Positions 35,593-45,836 of a stretch of DNA of 64,000 nt are shown piece by piece. The stretch's first letter is position 1; every line of letters starts with the position of its first letter. The translations under genes were made by a program, and so were the position numbers. Origin of the DNA: Streptomyces sp. NBC_01750 (lineage in GTDB: Bacteria; Actinomycetota; Actinomycetes; Streptomycetales; Streptomycetaceae); NCBI RefSeq assembly GCF_035918095.1, contig NZ_CP109137.1, positions 7,380,001 through 7,444,000 of the forward strand. Reading direction: 5' to 3'. Below the pieces are notes generated by a model, which saw nothing but the letters and a program-made list of their open reading frames with translations, searched no databases and had not been told where the DNA came from.

Positions 35593-38028
35593 ATGATCGA
35601 GCCGTCTGGCATACCCCAGTTCGTCGGCAACCTCGACCAGCTGGAGAAGGACGTCTCCGCACTGCGCAGTGATGCCATCGGCGTCCGCAACGGCGGCAAG
35701 GACGTGCATTCCCGCTTTCAGGCACTGGCCGGCGTCTACAAGGCGCCCGAGGACACCCAGCTGTTCGACACCACACGTCCGGTCATGGACAAGGCCGAGG
35801 CGTTCGCGACGAAGCTGGAGACGGTGGCCGACGCACTGGACACCTTCTCCATCGAGGCCCGGCCGCTGGCCAAGCAGCTGGCCCATCTCAAGGCGGATGC
35901 CCTCGCGTTCGTCGACAGTGTCGCGGGCGACGACGACTGGACGTACGACGAGGACAAGATCGACCGCCATCAGAAGCTCATCGATGGCGTGAGCGCTGCG
36001 GAGAGCGCTTTTCGGGACGCCGAGCGCAGAGCCGCCGGCAAGATCTCGGCGCTCGTGGGCGGTCCGCGGTTCGTGGTCGACGACGGCAGCCACACCGTCA
36101 ACGACAAGTCGGTGATGTACGGCTACGGCCTCGAAGCCCTCAAGCATGCAAAGGAACTGCCCTGGGGCACGCCCGAATCCGAGTCCCACCACGCCTGGGA
36201 GGTCGGTTACTGGGCCAAGAGCTACGTGTGGGACGGGCTGGTCGTCGACAACATCTGGGGCGGCATCAAGGGCCTGGGGACCCTGGTCGGTATAGGCCCG
36301 GAAGACACCAGCGACGCCTGGGGCCACATCTGGGACATGGTCGGGGGCATCGGCCAGTACACCGCCAAGCCCTACGACTGGGTCATGGACCATACGATCG
36401 GCCCGGACGAGGAGAGCGCTGACGAGGTCCGGCAGAAGCACGCTGCCAAGGATTTCGGCAAGGGCCTGGTCGCCTGGGACATGTGGGGCGAGAACCCCGC
36501 CCGCGCGTCGGCGACCGTCACCTTCAACCTCCTCACCCTGGGCGCGGGGCCGGCCGCAGTGGCGGCCAAGGGAGGCGAGGCCGGCGCGCTCGCCAAGGCA
36601 GCCGGTACGGCCTCCAAGGTCGGCACCTACCTAGACCCGCTCTCAGCTGGTCTCACGGTCGGGGGGAAGGCGATCAGTGCTCTGCCCAAGCTGTCCGAGG
36701 TCACGGCCGGGATCCGTAACGTCTTCGACACCACCGCCAGCTCGCAGCGTCTGCACAGCGTCATCGAACTCCCCGACGGCTCCAAAGTCCTCATCAAGGA
36801 CGGCAAGTTCATCCCCGTCGGCGCCGACGGGAAGGTCAACACGGCGGCGCCGCATGCGGAGAAGCCAGCCGACATGGCAACGACACCGGAGACCAACCCC
36901 ACACGCAGAGAACCCGCTGTCGTCGGCGCTCACGCGCACGGCGCCACCCCCCAGACGCATGGCCCCCTCCCGCCTCCAGCCGCCCATGAGAGCGGCGCCG
37001 TGCGCCCTCGCAGCGGCGGCACGGCCGGTCAGTCGGAGCACGGTGGGCGCGGGTGGACGACCGACAGCCCCGCGGGTACGTCTGGGCGTGGTGGTTCGGG
37101 AGGGGGACACGGTTCAGCCCACGACGGTACCGGCGGCGAGCGCGAATTCACCGCTGCGGAACGCAAGCGGATCCAGGACGAGCACATCCGGAAGGCTAAC
37201 GAAGACCCTGCCTGGTTGAAGGAGCACTACGACACCCTCGGTCGACGGAAGCCCAACGTCGGGCTGGTGGAAGGGGTTGAGCTCCCTCAGCTCGTGAAAG
37301 ATCCGCAGGGACGCTGGATCGCCAAACACAATATGCCGAGCGGCCCGTCCGAAGTCCGGTTCGGTGCGAAGCCGCTCGCGCGAGGCACTGCGCCGGATGA
37401 CGTTCTGCCCACGCTCGACAGATCGGCGGCGAATCGTCAGGTCTATCGGGACCTCATGAACGCGCAGAAGGCGTTTGAGTCGACGCCCTCCGCGCCCCAT
37501 CAGGAGGCCCTCACCGCTGCTCAAGATGCGTACGCCAAGCAGCTTGGTGATGTACCGCCCAACAGTAAGATCTCCGAGGAACTGGGCGAGCGAGCCTCCA
37601 GGCTCCACGCGATTCCGCACGAGTTCCCGGGCGCCACGGTAATTGAGCTTCCGAAGACGCCCAACGGGGCCAATATGTTCGACGGGGCGTACAGGATCGA
37701 GGACGATGGAATCCTGATCGTCGAGGACAAGGCGCCTGGGAACGACCTCGACTGGCGTCAGGGGCGCGCCGACCCCGAGGACCCCGTCCATCCGCACCTC
37801 GGTGACGACGGCGGAGCTGCGGGCATGAGGGTGAAGCAGGGGACGCTTCTGTACCTGCGGACCATCATGGCCGAGATGACGAAACGTGGCGGTCGTGATG
37901 CCGTGCTTGCGCGGGAGTTCCGGAATGCACTGAAGGCAGGGAAGTTGAAGTATGTCTTGGTCAAGGCTAAGGAGCCCGACGGTTCCCTCTATGCTGGCGC
38001 TGTAGTGGAACATATGCACATCTACTGA
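35593..38028 (+). CDS. Polymorphic toxin with PD-(D/E)XK-like C-terminal domain
   Basis: An 811-aa secreted toxin. Residues 1-160 form a long helical ESX-type targeting region. Residues about 160-310 include Trp/Gly-rich WDGLVVDNIWGGIKG, followed by a hydrophobic Ala/Gly segment and a disordered His/Gly/Ser/Pro linker (about 425-520). The C-terminal 290 residues form the toxin module. Near the end, FDGAYRIEDDGILIVEDKA (D697 or D705, E711-D712-K713) fits a PD-(D/E)XK nuclease core, so a DNase is likely. The toxin part has visibly more A/T-ending codons than the N-terminus, as expected for a swapped-in module. The immunity gene follows 15 bp later. Confidence 0.8.
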   Translation: MIEPSGIPQFVGNLDQLEKDVSALRSDAIGVRNGGKDVHSRFQALAGVYKAPEDTQLFDTTRPVMDKAEAFATKLETVADALDTFSIEARPLAKQLAHLKADALAFVDSVAGDDDWTYDEDKIDRHQKLIDGVSAAESAFRDAERRAAGKISALVGGPRFVVDDGSHTVNDKSVMYGYGLEALKHAKELPWGTPESESHHAWEVGYWAKSYVWDGLVVDNIWGGIKGLGTLVGIGPEDTSDAWGHIWDMVGGIGQYTAKPYDWVMDHTIGPDEESADEVRQKHAAKDFGKGLVAWDMWGENPARASATVTFNLLTLGAGPAAVAAKGGEAGALAKAAGTASKVGTYLDPLSAGLTVGGKAISALPKLSEVTAGIRNVFDTTASSQRLHSVIELPDGSKVLIKDGKFIPVGADGKVNTAAPHAEKPADMATTPETNPTRREPAVVGAHAHGATPQTHGPLPPPAAHESGAVRPRSGGTAGQSEHGGRGWTTDSPAGTSGRGGSGGGHGSAHDGTGGEREFTAAERKRIQDEHIRKANEDPAWLKEHYDTLGRRKPNVGLVEGVELPQLVKDPQGRWIAKHNMPSGPSEVRFGAKPLARGTAPDDVLPTLDRSAANRQVYRDLMNAQKAFESTPSAPHQEALTAAQDAYAKQLGDVPPNSKISEELGERASRLHAIPHEFPGATVIELPKTPNGANMFDGAYRIEDDGILIVEDKAPGNDLDWRQGRADPEDPVHPHLGDDGGAAGMRVKQGTLLYLRTIMAEMTKRGGRDAVLAREFRNALKAGKLKYVLVKAKEPDGSLYAGAVVEHMHIY

Positions 38029-38043
38029 GAGAGAGGGGGGCAC

Positions 38044-38910
38044 GTGGTCACCCGCATTCCCCGGCACGACTTCCCCGTGGACAACGTGGCTGAAGCCATG
38101 GCACCGATCGTCCAGAGCGCCGAAGAGGCTCTCTCTGAACTTGAGACGTCAGAGTTCGACCGTTTTGACGCTCTGGACTATTCACTCACCGTCGCCAAGT
38201 GGAATTGCCTGGCGGATCCCCTGGCTGGGGAGTTCTCGACGTGGGAGGCATGGGTTACCGCGATGCAGGTCGGCTCGGGCCTGTTCATCTCGGGGGCGGC
38301 TGCGGATGGGCCCGTCCAGTGCCGTATCGGGAGCAAGGGGGAGATCAAGAATCTTCCCGCGACCGGCCCGAAAGAATACCTGCACGCGGGCAACTGGCTC
38401 ACCGCTTACTACCTGGCAGCGATCTGCCGGGAGAACGAACGCCTCGATCAACTGGCCCGTGTGCCCGTCCCGTTCCTTCGCGCATCCGGTGTGGAGTTTG
38501 ACGAGTACATCTACGCATGGGTGGAGACCCTGCAGAATGCCTGGTTCGGCCGTCGGGAGGCCTGGGACACACTGGTCACCGCCATCAACGGCACGGACCC
38601 TGCGGCCCCCCATATCGCTAGTGCCGAACTCATGCTGAAGATCCTCTACCCGCCGCTGGAAGTCTTCCATCGGTACCAGCGGCAAGAGCCGGCCCCGTTC
38701 AACGCCGCCCTGGCAGAAGCGCTCACCTGGCACCGCGAGTACTGGACTGGCGATGAGGCCCGGTCCAAGAGTAGCGAGGGGCTGGTGGCTCTCGGCCCTC
38801 TGGCCATCGCCTGCATGGCCTTTGACGCGGACATCCCAGTCGAAGTCGAGTCCGAGTACCTGTCCAAGCATCTCTTGGAGCGCACATGGGTCGGCGAATT
38901 CCCCACCTGA
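38044..38910 (+). CDS. Imm49-like immunity protein
   Basis: A 288-aa helical protein. AWVTAMQVGSGLFISG, NWLTAYYLAAICRENERLD and RREAWDTLVTAING resemble the Imm49 family as I remember it. The GTG start has a GAGAGAGGGGG ribosome site and lies 15 bp after the toxin stop, the classic toxin/immunity arrangement. It should bind and neutralise the cognate toxin's C-terminal domain. No other immunity candidate is present. Confidence 0.75.
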   Translation: MVTRIPRHDFPVDNVAEAMAPIVQSAEEALSELETSEFDRFDALDYSLTVAKWNCLADPLAGEFSTWEAWVTAMQVGSGLFISGAAADGPVQCRIGSKGEIKNLPATGPKEYLHAGNWLTAYYLAAICRENERLDQLARVPVPFLRASGVEFDEYIYAWVETLQNAWFGRREAWDTLVTAINGTDPAAPHIASAELMLKILYPPLEVFHRYQRQEPAPFNAALAEALTWHREYWTGDEARSKSSEGLVALGPLAIACMAFDADIPVEVESEYLSKHLLERTWVGEFPT

Positions 38911-39026
38911 TGAGTCAGAGACATACCCGTCTCGGGAGCCAGAACGTGGCACGTGTGGTGGTAGGCGGGCGGAAGACGACGATCGTCGTTATGGGTCTCT
39001 CGACGTCATCGATTCGGAATTGAGGC

Positions 39027-39299
39027 ATGTCAGCCCAGGATTACGACAGCCAGCTGCTGGAGTCGGTGTCCGTTCGGCGTCGGCGGTTGCGGGATGCCCT
39101 GCTGTTCGGTGGGCAGCGCCAGCGGCGGTCGTTGGATGAGCGGCTCGGCAAGGCGTTTGCCGGGATTGTGATCGCGGCTGTGCTGTGTGCGGGTTGTGTG
39201 GGGTGGTCGTTCGTTTCGCATCGGCTCATCGGGAAGAGTCCGTACGGGCCCTCGGTGCAGCAGACTTCCGCGCCCAGTAAGGCGTCTTCTTCTCGATGA
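39027..39299 (+). CDS. EccB-like membrane stub
   Basis: A 90-aa protein with one membrane segment (KAFAGIVIAAVLCAGCVGWSFV, about residues 43-64) preceded by an Arg-rich cytoplasmic part, RRRRLRDALLFGGQRQRRS. This matches the N-terminal architecture of EccB (juxtamembrane basic region, then single helix) but lacks the large periplasmic repeats. It is probably a minimised T7SS core subunit. The gene sits directly before eccD. Confidence 0.6.
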   Translation: MSAQDYDSQLLESVSVRRRRLRDALLFGGQRQRRSLDERLGKAFAGIVIAAVLCAGCVGWSFVSHRLIGKSPYGPSVQQTSAPSKASSSR

Positions 39300-39312
39300 T
39301 AGGTTCGAACGC

Positions 39313-40677
39313 GTGATATCTGCGGGATCGTTGAGCCGTACAGCGTTGAGTCGGGTCACTCTGGTCGGCGAGCGGCGGCGGGTGGATCTCGTACTGCCTT
39401 CCCGGGAGCCGGTCGGTCTGCTGCTGCCCGAAGTGATCCGGGTCCTGGACGATCAGACCTCGGCCCGGCCGCAGTTGCGGCATCTCGTGAGGGCGGACGG
39501 TTCGGCGCTGGCCGATGACGCCACGCTGGAGTCGGCGGGTGTGCCAGATGGTGCGGTGCTGCGGCTGGTGCGGGCGGAGGATGCGCCGTCGGCGCCGGTC
39601 GTGCATGACGTCACCGATGAGGCTGCGGATGATCTGGATGTACGAGCCTGGCGGTGGCGGCCCGCGGCGCGGCGGGTGGTGGCCGGAACGGCTGCCGTGC
39701 TGTGGGCGCTGGCCGCCGGTGTGCTGGCCCGCGGCGAGTTCGAGCTGCCGACTGTGGGTGGTGCGCTCGTGGCCGTCGCCACGGTGGCTGCGCTGGTCGG
39801 GGCCCTGCTGGGGAAGGCCGGTCGGGGCGCGCTGGCCACCCCTCTCCTTGTCATGGGCGGGGCACTCGGGGTGCTCGGCGCTTGGACCCTCGCAGACGCG
39901 CACGGCTGGCAGGGCGGGTTGCGGCTCGCGGGCGTGGCCGGGTCTGTGGCTGTGGCGTTGCTACTGCTCGGCTGGGTCTCGCCGCTCGGGCGGGGCGGGA
40001 TTGCCGGCGCCGGAGCGGTGACCGTGACCACGGTCTGCTGGGAAATCGCCCTCGCGGCGCAGTCGGGAGCCGGAACAGCCATGGGGCAGGCACGTACAGG
40101 TACGGTGCTCGCTGTCGTGTCGGCGATGCTGCTGGGATTGTTGCCCCGGCTCGCGTTGATGTCTTCGGGGTTGTCGGGGCTGGATGACCGGCGTTCGGGC
40201 GGGGCTTCGGTGAGCCGGTATGAGGTGTCGACCGCGCTGGCAGCCACCCATCGCGGGCTGGCACTCGCCACCATTGTCCTGGCGCTCTCCGCGGCCATGG
40301 CCGGGGTTCTGGTGCTGCGCGAGCCGACCGTGTGGACGGTTTCGCTCGCGGTGGTCCTCGGTGTCGTACTGGCGCTGCGGGCACGGGCGTTCCCGCTGGT
40401 CGCCGAGGTGGTGGCGCTGCTGGTGGCCGCGGCTGCGGTGACCGGGCGGCTGGCCTGGGTGTGGCTGGAGCATTCAGGGACAGTGGCGGCCCTGGTACTT
40501 CTGGTGGCACTGGTCGTCATGCCGCTAGTCATGCTGTCCGTGCAGCCGGCCGAGCATGTCAGGGTGCGGCTGCGGCGGTTCGGGGATGCGGTGGAGTCGG
40601 TCGGCGTGATCGCTCTGTTCCCGCTGCTGCTCGGGGTGTTCGGTGTGTACGGGCGTCTGCTCGGCACCTTCGAGTAG
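39313..40677 (+). CDS. eccD: T7SS integral membrane protein EccD
   Basis: A 454-aa EccD. An N-terminal ubiquitin-like domain covers about residues 8-90 (VTLVGERRRVDLVLPSREPVG, DGAVLRLV), followed by about eleven hydrophobic helices and a cytoplasmic end with VRLRRFGDAVESVGV. It forms the central channel vestibule of the type VII membrane complex. The start is GTG 39313, 14 bp after the EccB-like stub's stop; upstream in-frame codons overlap that gene and are rejected. Confidence 0.87.
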   Translation: MISAGSLSRTALSRVTLVGERRRVDLVLPSREPVGLLLPEVIRVLDDQTSARPQLRHLVRADGSALADDATLESAGVPDGAVLRLVRAEDAPSAPVVHDVTDEAADDLDVRAWRWRPAARRVVAGTAAVLWALAAGVLARGEFELPTVGGALVAVATVAALVGALLGKAGRGALATPLLVMGGALGVLGAWTLADAHGWQGGLRLAGVAGSVAVALLLLGWVSPLGRGGIAGAGAVTVTTVCWEIALAAQSGAGTAMGQARTGTVLAVVSAMLLGLLPRLALMSSGLSGLDDRRSGGASVSRYEVSTALAATHRGLALATIVLALSAAMAGVLVLREPTVWTVSLAVVLGVVLALRARAFPLVAEVVALLVAAAAVTGRLAWVWLEHSGTVAALVLLVALVVMPLVMLSVQPAEHVRVRLRRFGDAVESVGVIALFPLLLGVFGVYGRLLGTFE

Positions 40678-40686
40678 GGGTCGGGC

Positions 40687-41847
40687 ATGGGGCAGGGCGA
40701 CTGGCAGCGGGATTTGGTGCGGGAGTTGGAACAGCAGACAGCCCCAGTGATGCCCGCCGCAGGGGGCCCGGCAGAGAGCGCGGGACCGGAAGTCGGGGCC
40801 GCCGTGCCGCCTCTGTCACCCGAACCCGTATCGGGACCGGCCCAGGCACGGCCCGCGTATCGCACGCCTGACCCGAGCACCCCATCACCTGCGCCGCGCG
40901 CCTCCTCGGCGCCCCGGCTCCCGATGACCACCCCCGAGTCCGTACCGACCGTGGATCCGCGGCTGGCCATTGCCCTGGGCCGCGCCCAGCACGGGGATTC
41001 ACTGACCCGCCGCACCGGGCGCTCGCTGCGCAAGCTCGCCGCGTCCGCCTCGCAGGATGTGACCGCCCGGTCGCACCTTGCCCGGGAGATCCAGCAGCCG
41101 GTGACAACCGGGCGGGTCATCGCCGTCACCGCGATCCGCGGCGGGGTCGGCAAGACCACCGCCTCCGCGCTGCTTGCCCGTACCTTCAACCACTACCGGC
41201 ACGACCCCGTTCTCGCCCTGGAGGCGGACGCAGCGCTCGGCACATTGCCGGTGCGGCTCGGGGCCGAGTCGGTGCGCTGGTCGTGCCGGGAGCTCGCGGA
41301 AATTCTCACCCCGGCCATGCAGTTGACCGATATCACCGGGTACCTGGTCCCGGTGGCGGATGGGGGGTGGCTGCTGCCAGCGAGCCAGGGGCGCGTCGGC
41401 GCACCGCTGGACATGCCGACGTACCGGACGGTGACCCTCGCCTTGCGACGCTACTTCGCGGTGACGGTGGTGGACTGCGAGAGCCTGCCGGGGGAGGTGG
41501 CCCGCACCGCGATGGATACCGCGCACGCGCGGATCGTGGTCGCCCCGATGACCGCGGAAGGCGTCGGCGGCACCCGCCTGGTGCTCGACTGGCTGGCCCA
41601 GCTGCCGCACTCGGCGCTCGCCACCACAGTGGTCGCCCTCACTTCCCACTCTCCGGACATGACGCTTGATCTCAAGGCGGCCACCGCCCATCTGCGGGAG
41701 ACCGGCGTCACGGTCGTGCCGCTGCCCTATGACCGGCATCTGGCCCAGGGAGGCCCCATCCACACCGCACAACTGGGCGAGGCCGTCCGGCAGTCAGCCA
41801 TGCGGCTGGCCGCCGAGGCGATGGAACGGGCGGTACGCGTGCGATGA
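40687..41847 (+). CDS. MinD/ParA-like ATPase of the T7SS locus (EspI-like)
   Basis: A 386-aa protein with about 100 residues of Pro/Ala-rich linker and then a deviant Walker A, VTAIRGGVGKTTASALL (about residue 145), and Walker B-like VVDCESLPG. EspI of ESX-1 has the same layout of a Pro-rich head and SIMIBI ATPase, so it probably regulates or positions the secretion machine. The stop overlaps the EccC start by four bases. Confidence 0.82.
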   Translation: MGQGDWQRDLVRELEQQTAPVMPAAGGPAESAGPEVGAAVPPLSPEPVSGPAQARPAYRTPDPSTPSPAPRASSAPRLPMTTPESVPTVDPRLAIALGRAQHGDSLTRRTGRSLRKLAASASQDVTARSHLAREIQQPVTTGRVIAVTAIRGGVGKTTASALLARTFNHYRHDPVLALEADAALGTLPVRLGAESVRWSCRELAEILTPAMQLTDITGYLVPVADGGWLLPASQGRVGAPLDMPTYRTVTLALRRYFAVTVVDCESLPGEVARTAMDTAHARIVVAPMTAEGVGGTRLVLDWLAQLPHSALATTVVALTSHSPDMTLDLKAATAHLRETGVTVVPLPYDRHLAQGGPIHTAQLGEAVRQSAMRLAAEAMERAVRVR

Positions 41848-44800
41848 CCCAGCAGCTCATCCACCGCCCGGCCCGCTCCACCCGGCCCCTCGCCCCGCCC
41901 CAGGCCCATACGGTCGAGCCGCCGCCGAACCTTCCCGAGGGAAAGATCGGCACCCCCGCGACCGCGCTGCTGCCGATGGCCGGTGTCCTCAGCTCGGTCG
42001 TGATGATGACCGTGATCCGCAACAGCCAGTTCGCCGGCCTGGGCGCCATCGTCCTCGTCGTCGCGCTGCTCGGTGCCGTGGCGCTGTTTCTGTCCCAGCG
42101 CGGCAAGGCCCAGCGCACCCGCCGCACTCAGCGCGAGCGCTACCTTGAGTATCTGGAGGAGCAGCGCGAAGAACTGGGCAGCGGGGAGCGGGAGCTGAGG
42201 CGGCACGCGCGGCTGCTCAATCCACCACCGCAGGCCTTGTACGACCTGGTGCAGGATCCGGCACGGCTGTGGGAGCGGCGTCGAAGCGATTCCGATTTCC
42301 TGCGGGTGCGTATCGGCACCGGGAACGTGCTCACCCAGGAGTTGTCGGTGGGGCGCAACAGCACCGGGGGTGTCCTCACCCCGCCGGATCCGTTCATGCT
42401 AAACGAGGCGCGGGCGCTGGTGGCCCGGTTCACCACGACCACCGACTTCCCCCTGACCCTCCCCCTGGACCGGGCCGGGAATGTCAGCATCGTCGGGGAC
42501 CGGGAGGGCGTGCTACGCGTCGCCCGCGCCCTGCTGATCCAGGCCGCCGTCACCCACGCGCCCGACGACCTGGCACTCGCGCTCGGCGTGCCCGGCGAGC
42601 GGCTTGAGGAGTGGGAGTGGGTCAAGTGGCTGCCCCACATCCTGGATACGCAGACGGACGACGGGCCGGTCGCGGCGCGCCGTATCGCACCGAGTCTGCC
42701 GCAGCTGGCGCGGTTCATCGGACCGGATCTGCGGCAGCGCGCCTCGTACGCGGCCGAGGTGCGGCGCGGGCTGTCCGACAGAAACGCGCTCGCGCTCATC
42801 GACCGGCTCCTGGTCGTCAGCGACGAGTACGGGCAGAACGCCGATGAACTGCCCCGCCCCGACGTGGCAGTTGGCCTCACGGACATGGGTGTGACCGTGC
42901 TGCATCTGCTGGAGCATCAGGTGCACGAACCCGACCAGGTGACGGTGCGGATCACGGTCGACGGCGACCAGGTCGTGGTCGAGGACCTGCGTACCCCCGA
43001 TGCCCCCACTACCTCCGGCACGTCGGACAACATCGGCATTGCCGGGGCCGAGGGCATCGCCCGGATGCTGGCCCCCCTGCGTCTGTCAGCCGAGTCAGTG
43101 GCCGAGGGCACCCCGGTGTCCGGCCCCATCGACTTCCCGGCCCTGCTCGGTATCGATGACCCGGCCGCCCTCGACCTCGGTGAGCTGTGGGCGCCCCGCA
43201 GCGAACGGGATTTCCTGCGCGTACCCATCGGCCTCAACGACCGCCACGAACCGGTACTGCTGGACCTGAAAGAGTCCTCAGAACTCGGCATGGGCCCGCA
43301 CGGCCTGTGTGTGGGCGCGACCGGCTCCGGCAAAAGCGAACTCCTGCGCACCCTGGTCCTGGCCCTGATGGCCGCCCACCCGCCGGAGGATCTGGCGATG
43401 GTCCTGGTCGACTACAAGGGCGGGGCGACCTTTGCCCCCTTCGCCGGCCTGCCCCACGTCGCCGGAGTGATCACCAACCTGGAGAACCAGGCCGGGCTCG
43501 TCGAACGCGTCCACACCAGCCTCGCCGGCGAGGTCAAGCGCCGCCAGCAAGTACTCAAGGACGCCGGCAACGTCGCCGACATCGGACATTACGCAGCCTT
43601 GCGCGCCCAGCGCCCCGAACTGGAGCCGCTCCCACACCTGTTCGTCGTCATCGACGAGTTCGGCGAACTCCTCACCGCCAAACCCGACTTCATCGACCTG
43701 TTCCTCTCCATCGGCCGTATCGGACGCTCCATCGGCGTACACCTGCTCCTGTCCAGCCAGCGCATCGAGGGCGGCAAGCTCAAGGGCCTGGACACCTACC
43801 TCTCCTACCGGCTCGGCCTGCGCACCTTCTCCGCCGATGAGTCCCGCACGGTCCTGGAGACCACAGACGCCTTCCACCTGCCGCCACTGCCGGGCTTCGG
43901 CTACCTCAAGGTCGACACCTCGACATACGAACGCTTCAAGGCGGGTTACGTCTCCGGCGCCTACCGAGGACCTGCCCTGCCCGAATCTGCGGAAGAGCGA
44001 CCGCTCGCCCTGTCCTATCCCGCCTTCAACTCCCCTACGCAGGCGGACGCTTCGGATGCAGCGGTCGACGCGCCCGCGATGCGAGAACGCGAGACCGGAC
44101 CGACCGTGATGTCGACCCTGGTCGACCAACTTCGCGACGCCGCCGAGCCGGTACGCCGCATCTGGCTGCCCCCGCTGCCGCACGCGATCTCCCTGGACGC
44201 GGCCGCAGGCCCCCTTGACGTTTCCGAACGCGGCATGCAGCTGACCCGCCGGGCGGGCACCATGCGAGTACCCCTGGGGCTGCTCGACGATCCAGGCCGC
44301 CAGTCGCAGGGCCAGTGGATCCTCGACCTCACCGTGGCCGGTGGCCACATAGCGGTCATCGGCGGCCCGCAGTCCGGCAAGACCACCCTGCTGCGCACCC
44401 TCGCGCTCTCCCTGTCCCTCACCCACACAGCGACCGAAGTCGCTCTCTACGGACTGGACCTGTCGGGAGGCGGGCTTGCCGCCCTGGCGGGTCTGCCGCA
44501 TGTGGGCGGCATCGCCGGCCGCGCCGACCGCGAACGCGCGGCCCGCACCGTCGCCGAGGTCCGCGCCATGCTGAGCGCCCGTGAAGAAGCCTTCCGCACG
44601 CACAGCATCGACTCCCTCGACCAGCTCCGCCACCTGCGCGCCCAGGGCGGACTTCCCGAGCTCGGCGCCACCGACATCGTCCTGTTCATCGACGGATTCG
44701 GTGCTCTGCGCGACGAGTTCGCGGATCTCGACGACGCGGTGGTGGATCTCCTCAAGCGCGGCAGCGGCTACGGCATCCACATCGTCGCGGGCATGCTCCG

Positions 44801-45836
44801 CTGGAACGACGTCCGCATCGCCACCCAGTCCCTGTTCGGCACCCAGCTGGAGCTCCGGCTCAACGACCCGACCGACTCCTCCATCGACCGTAAACTCTCC
44901 GAGACCCTCAGCCCCGACACCCCCGGCCGCGCCCTCACCGGTGGCAAACTCTTCGCCCAGGCCGCCCTGCCCCGCATCGATACCGTCCCCACCGCCGACG
45001 GCCTCGGCCCGGCACTGGAAGACGCGGCCCGCACCATTCGCGCCACCTGGAACGGCCACCTCGCCGCCCCCGTACGGGTATTGCCCACCCACTTGCCCGC
45101 ACAGCGACTCCCGTCGGTGGCCGCCGAGCCGAAGAAGATCCCGATCGGCGTCGACCAGGACACCCTCGCACCCGTCCTGCTGCACCTGTTCGAGCAGGAC
45201 CAGCACCTGCTGATCCTCGGCGACAACGAATGCGGCAAGACCAACCTGCTGGGGCTCATAGCCCGGCAATTCACCGCCCGCTACAGCGAAGACGAACTGG
45301 TCTTCGCCGTCTTCGACCCACGCCGGGGACTGCGCGCCGTCGTCCCCGAGCCGTATCGCGGCGGTTACGCCCACAACGCGAAACTCGCCGCGGCGCTGGC
45401 CACCGGCATCGCCGCCGAACTGGAAAAGCGGCTGCCGGACGGGAGCGTGGACTTCGACGCGCTGGCAGACCACTCAGGCTTCACCGGCCCCCGCATCGTG
45501 ATCCTCGTCGACGACTACGACATCCTCACCACCGCCAGCCAGCAGCCGCTGGCCCCGTTCCTGCCCTACATCTCCTCCGCCCAGGACATCGGCCTGCACT
45601 TCGTCGTCGCCCGCCGCACCGCCGGCTCCTCCCGCGCCATGTACGAACCGTTCCTCACCGCCCTGCGCGAGACCGGCACCGCGGCCCTGGTCATGACCGG
45701 GGACCGCACCGAGGGCCAGCTCTTCCCCGGCCTGTACGCATCCGCCCAGCCGCCGGGCCGCGGTGTGCTGGTCCGGCGCGGCCGCCCCCACCAGCTCATC
45801 CAGACCGCTCTCGCAGACCAGGAACCCACTCTGTGA
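41844..45836 (+). CDS. eccC: T7SS motor ATPase EccC (FtsK/SpoIIIE type)
   Basis: A 1330-aa motor protein. Two N-terminal membrane helices lie at about residues 38-85 (PMAGVLSSVVMMTV...GLGAIVLVVALLGAVALF). Three ATPase modules follow, with P-loops VGATGSGKSEL (about 490), IGGPQSGKTTL (about 838) and LGDNECGKTNL (about 1128). It recognises ESX-type substrates and drives export. Length matches single-chain actinobacterial EccC. Start and stop overlap both neighbours, so it sits in one operon with the ATPase and the DUF6177-like gene. Confidence 0.92.
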   Translation: MTQQLIHRPARSTRPLAPPQAHTVEPPPNLPEGKIGTPATALLPMAGVLSSVVMMTVIRNSQFAGLGAIVLVVALLGAVALFLSQRGKAQRTRRTQRERYLEYLEEQREELGSGERELRRHARLLNPPPQALYDLVQDPARLWERRRSDSDFLRVRIGTGNVLTQELSVGRNSTGGVLTPPDPFMLNEARALVARFTTTTDFPLTLPLDRAGNVSIVGDREGVLRVARALLIQAAVTHAPDDLALALGVPGERLEEWEWVKWLPHILDTQTDDGPVAARRIAPSLPQLARFIGPDLRQRASYAAEVRRGLSDRNALALIDRLLVVSDEYGQNADELPRPDVAVGLTDMGVTVLHLLEHQVHEPDQVTVRITVDGDQVVVEDLRTPDAPTTSGTSDNIGIAGAEGIARMLAPLRLSAESVAEGTPVSGPIDFPALLGIDDPAALDLGELWAPRSERDFLRVPIGLNDRHEPVLLDLKESSELGMGPHGLCVGATGSGKSELLRTLVLALMAAHPPEDLAMVLVDYKGGATFAPFAGLPHVAGVITNLENQAGLVERVHTSLAGEVKRRQQVLKDAGNVADIGHYAALRAQRPELEPLPHLFVVIDEFGELLTAKPDFIDLFLSIGRIGRSIGVHLLLSSQRIEGGKLKGLDTYLSYRLGLRTFSADESRTVLETTDAFHLPPLPGFGYLKVDTSTYERFKAGYVSGAYRGPALPESAEERPLALSYPAFNSPTQADASDAAVDAPAMRERETGPTVMSTLVDQLRDAAEPVRRIWLPPLPHAISLDAAAGPLDVSERGMQLTRRAGTMRVPLGLLDDPGRQSQGQWILDLTVAGGHIAVIGGPQSGKTTLLRTLALSLSLTHTATEVALYGLDLSGGGLAALAGLPHVGGIAGRADRERAARTVAEVRAMLSAREEAFRTHSIDSLDQLRHLRAQGGLPELGATDIVLFIDGFGALRDEFADLDDAVVDLLKRGSGYGIHIVAGMLRWNDVRIATQSLFGTQLELRLNDPTDSSIDRKLSETLSPDTPGRALTGGKLFAQAALPRIDTVPTADGLGPALEDAARTIRATWNGHLAAPVRVLPTHLPAQRLPSVAAEPKKIPIGVDQDTLAPVLLHLFEQDQHLLILGDNECGKTNLLGLIARQFTARYSEDELVFAVFDPRRGLRAVVPEPYRGGYAHNAKLAAALATGIAAELEKRLPDGSVDFDALADHSGFTGPRIVILVDDYDILTTASQQPLAPFLPYISSAQDIGLHFVVARRTAGSSRAMYEPFLTALRETGTAALVMTGDRTEGQLFPGLYASAQPPGRGVLVRRGRPHQLIQTALADQEPTL

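Noticed and set aside
39187..39312. Longer N-terminus for EccD
   Set aside because: It would overlap the EccB-like stub in another frame and precedes the ubiquitin-like domain by 42 unsupported residues.
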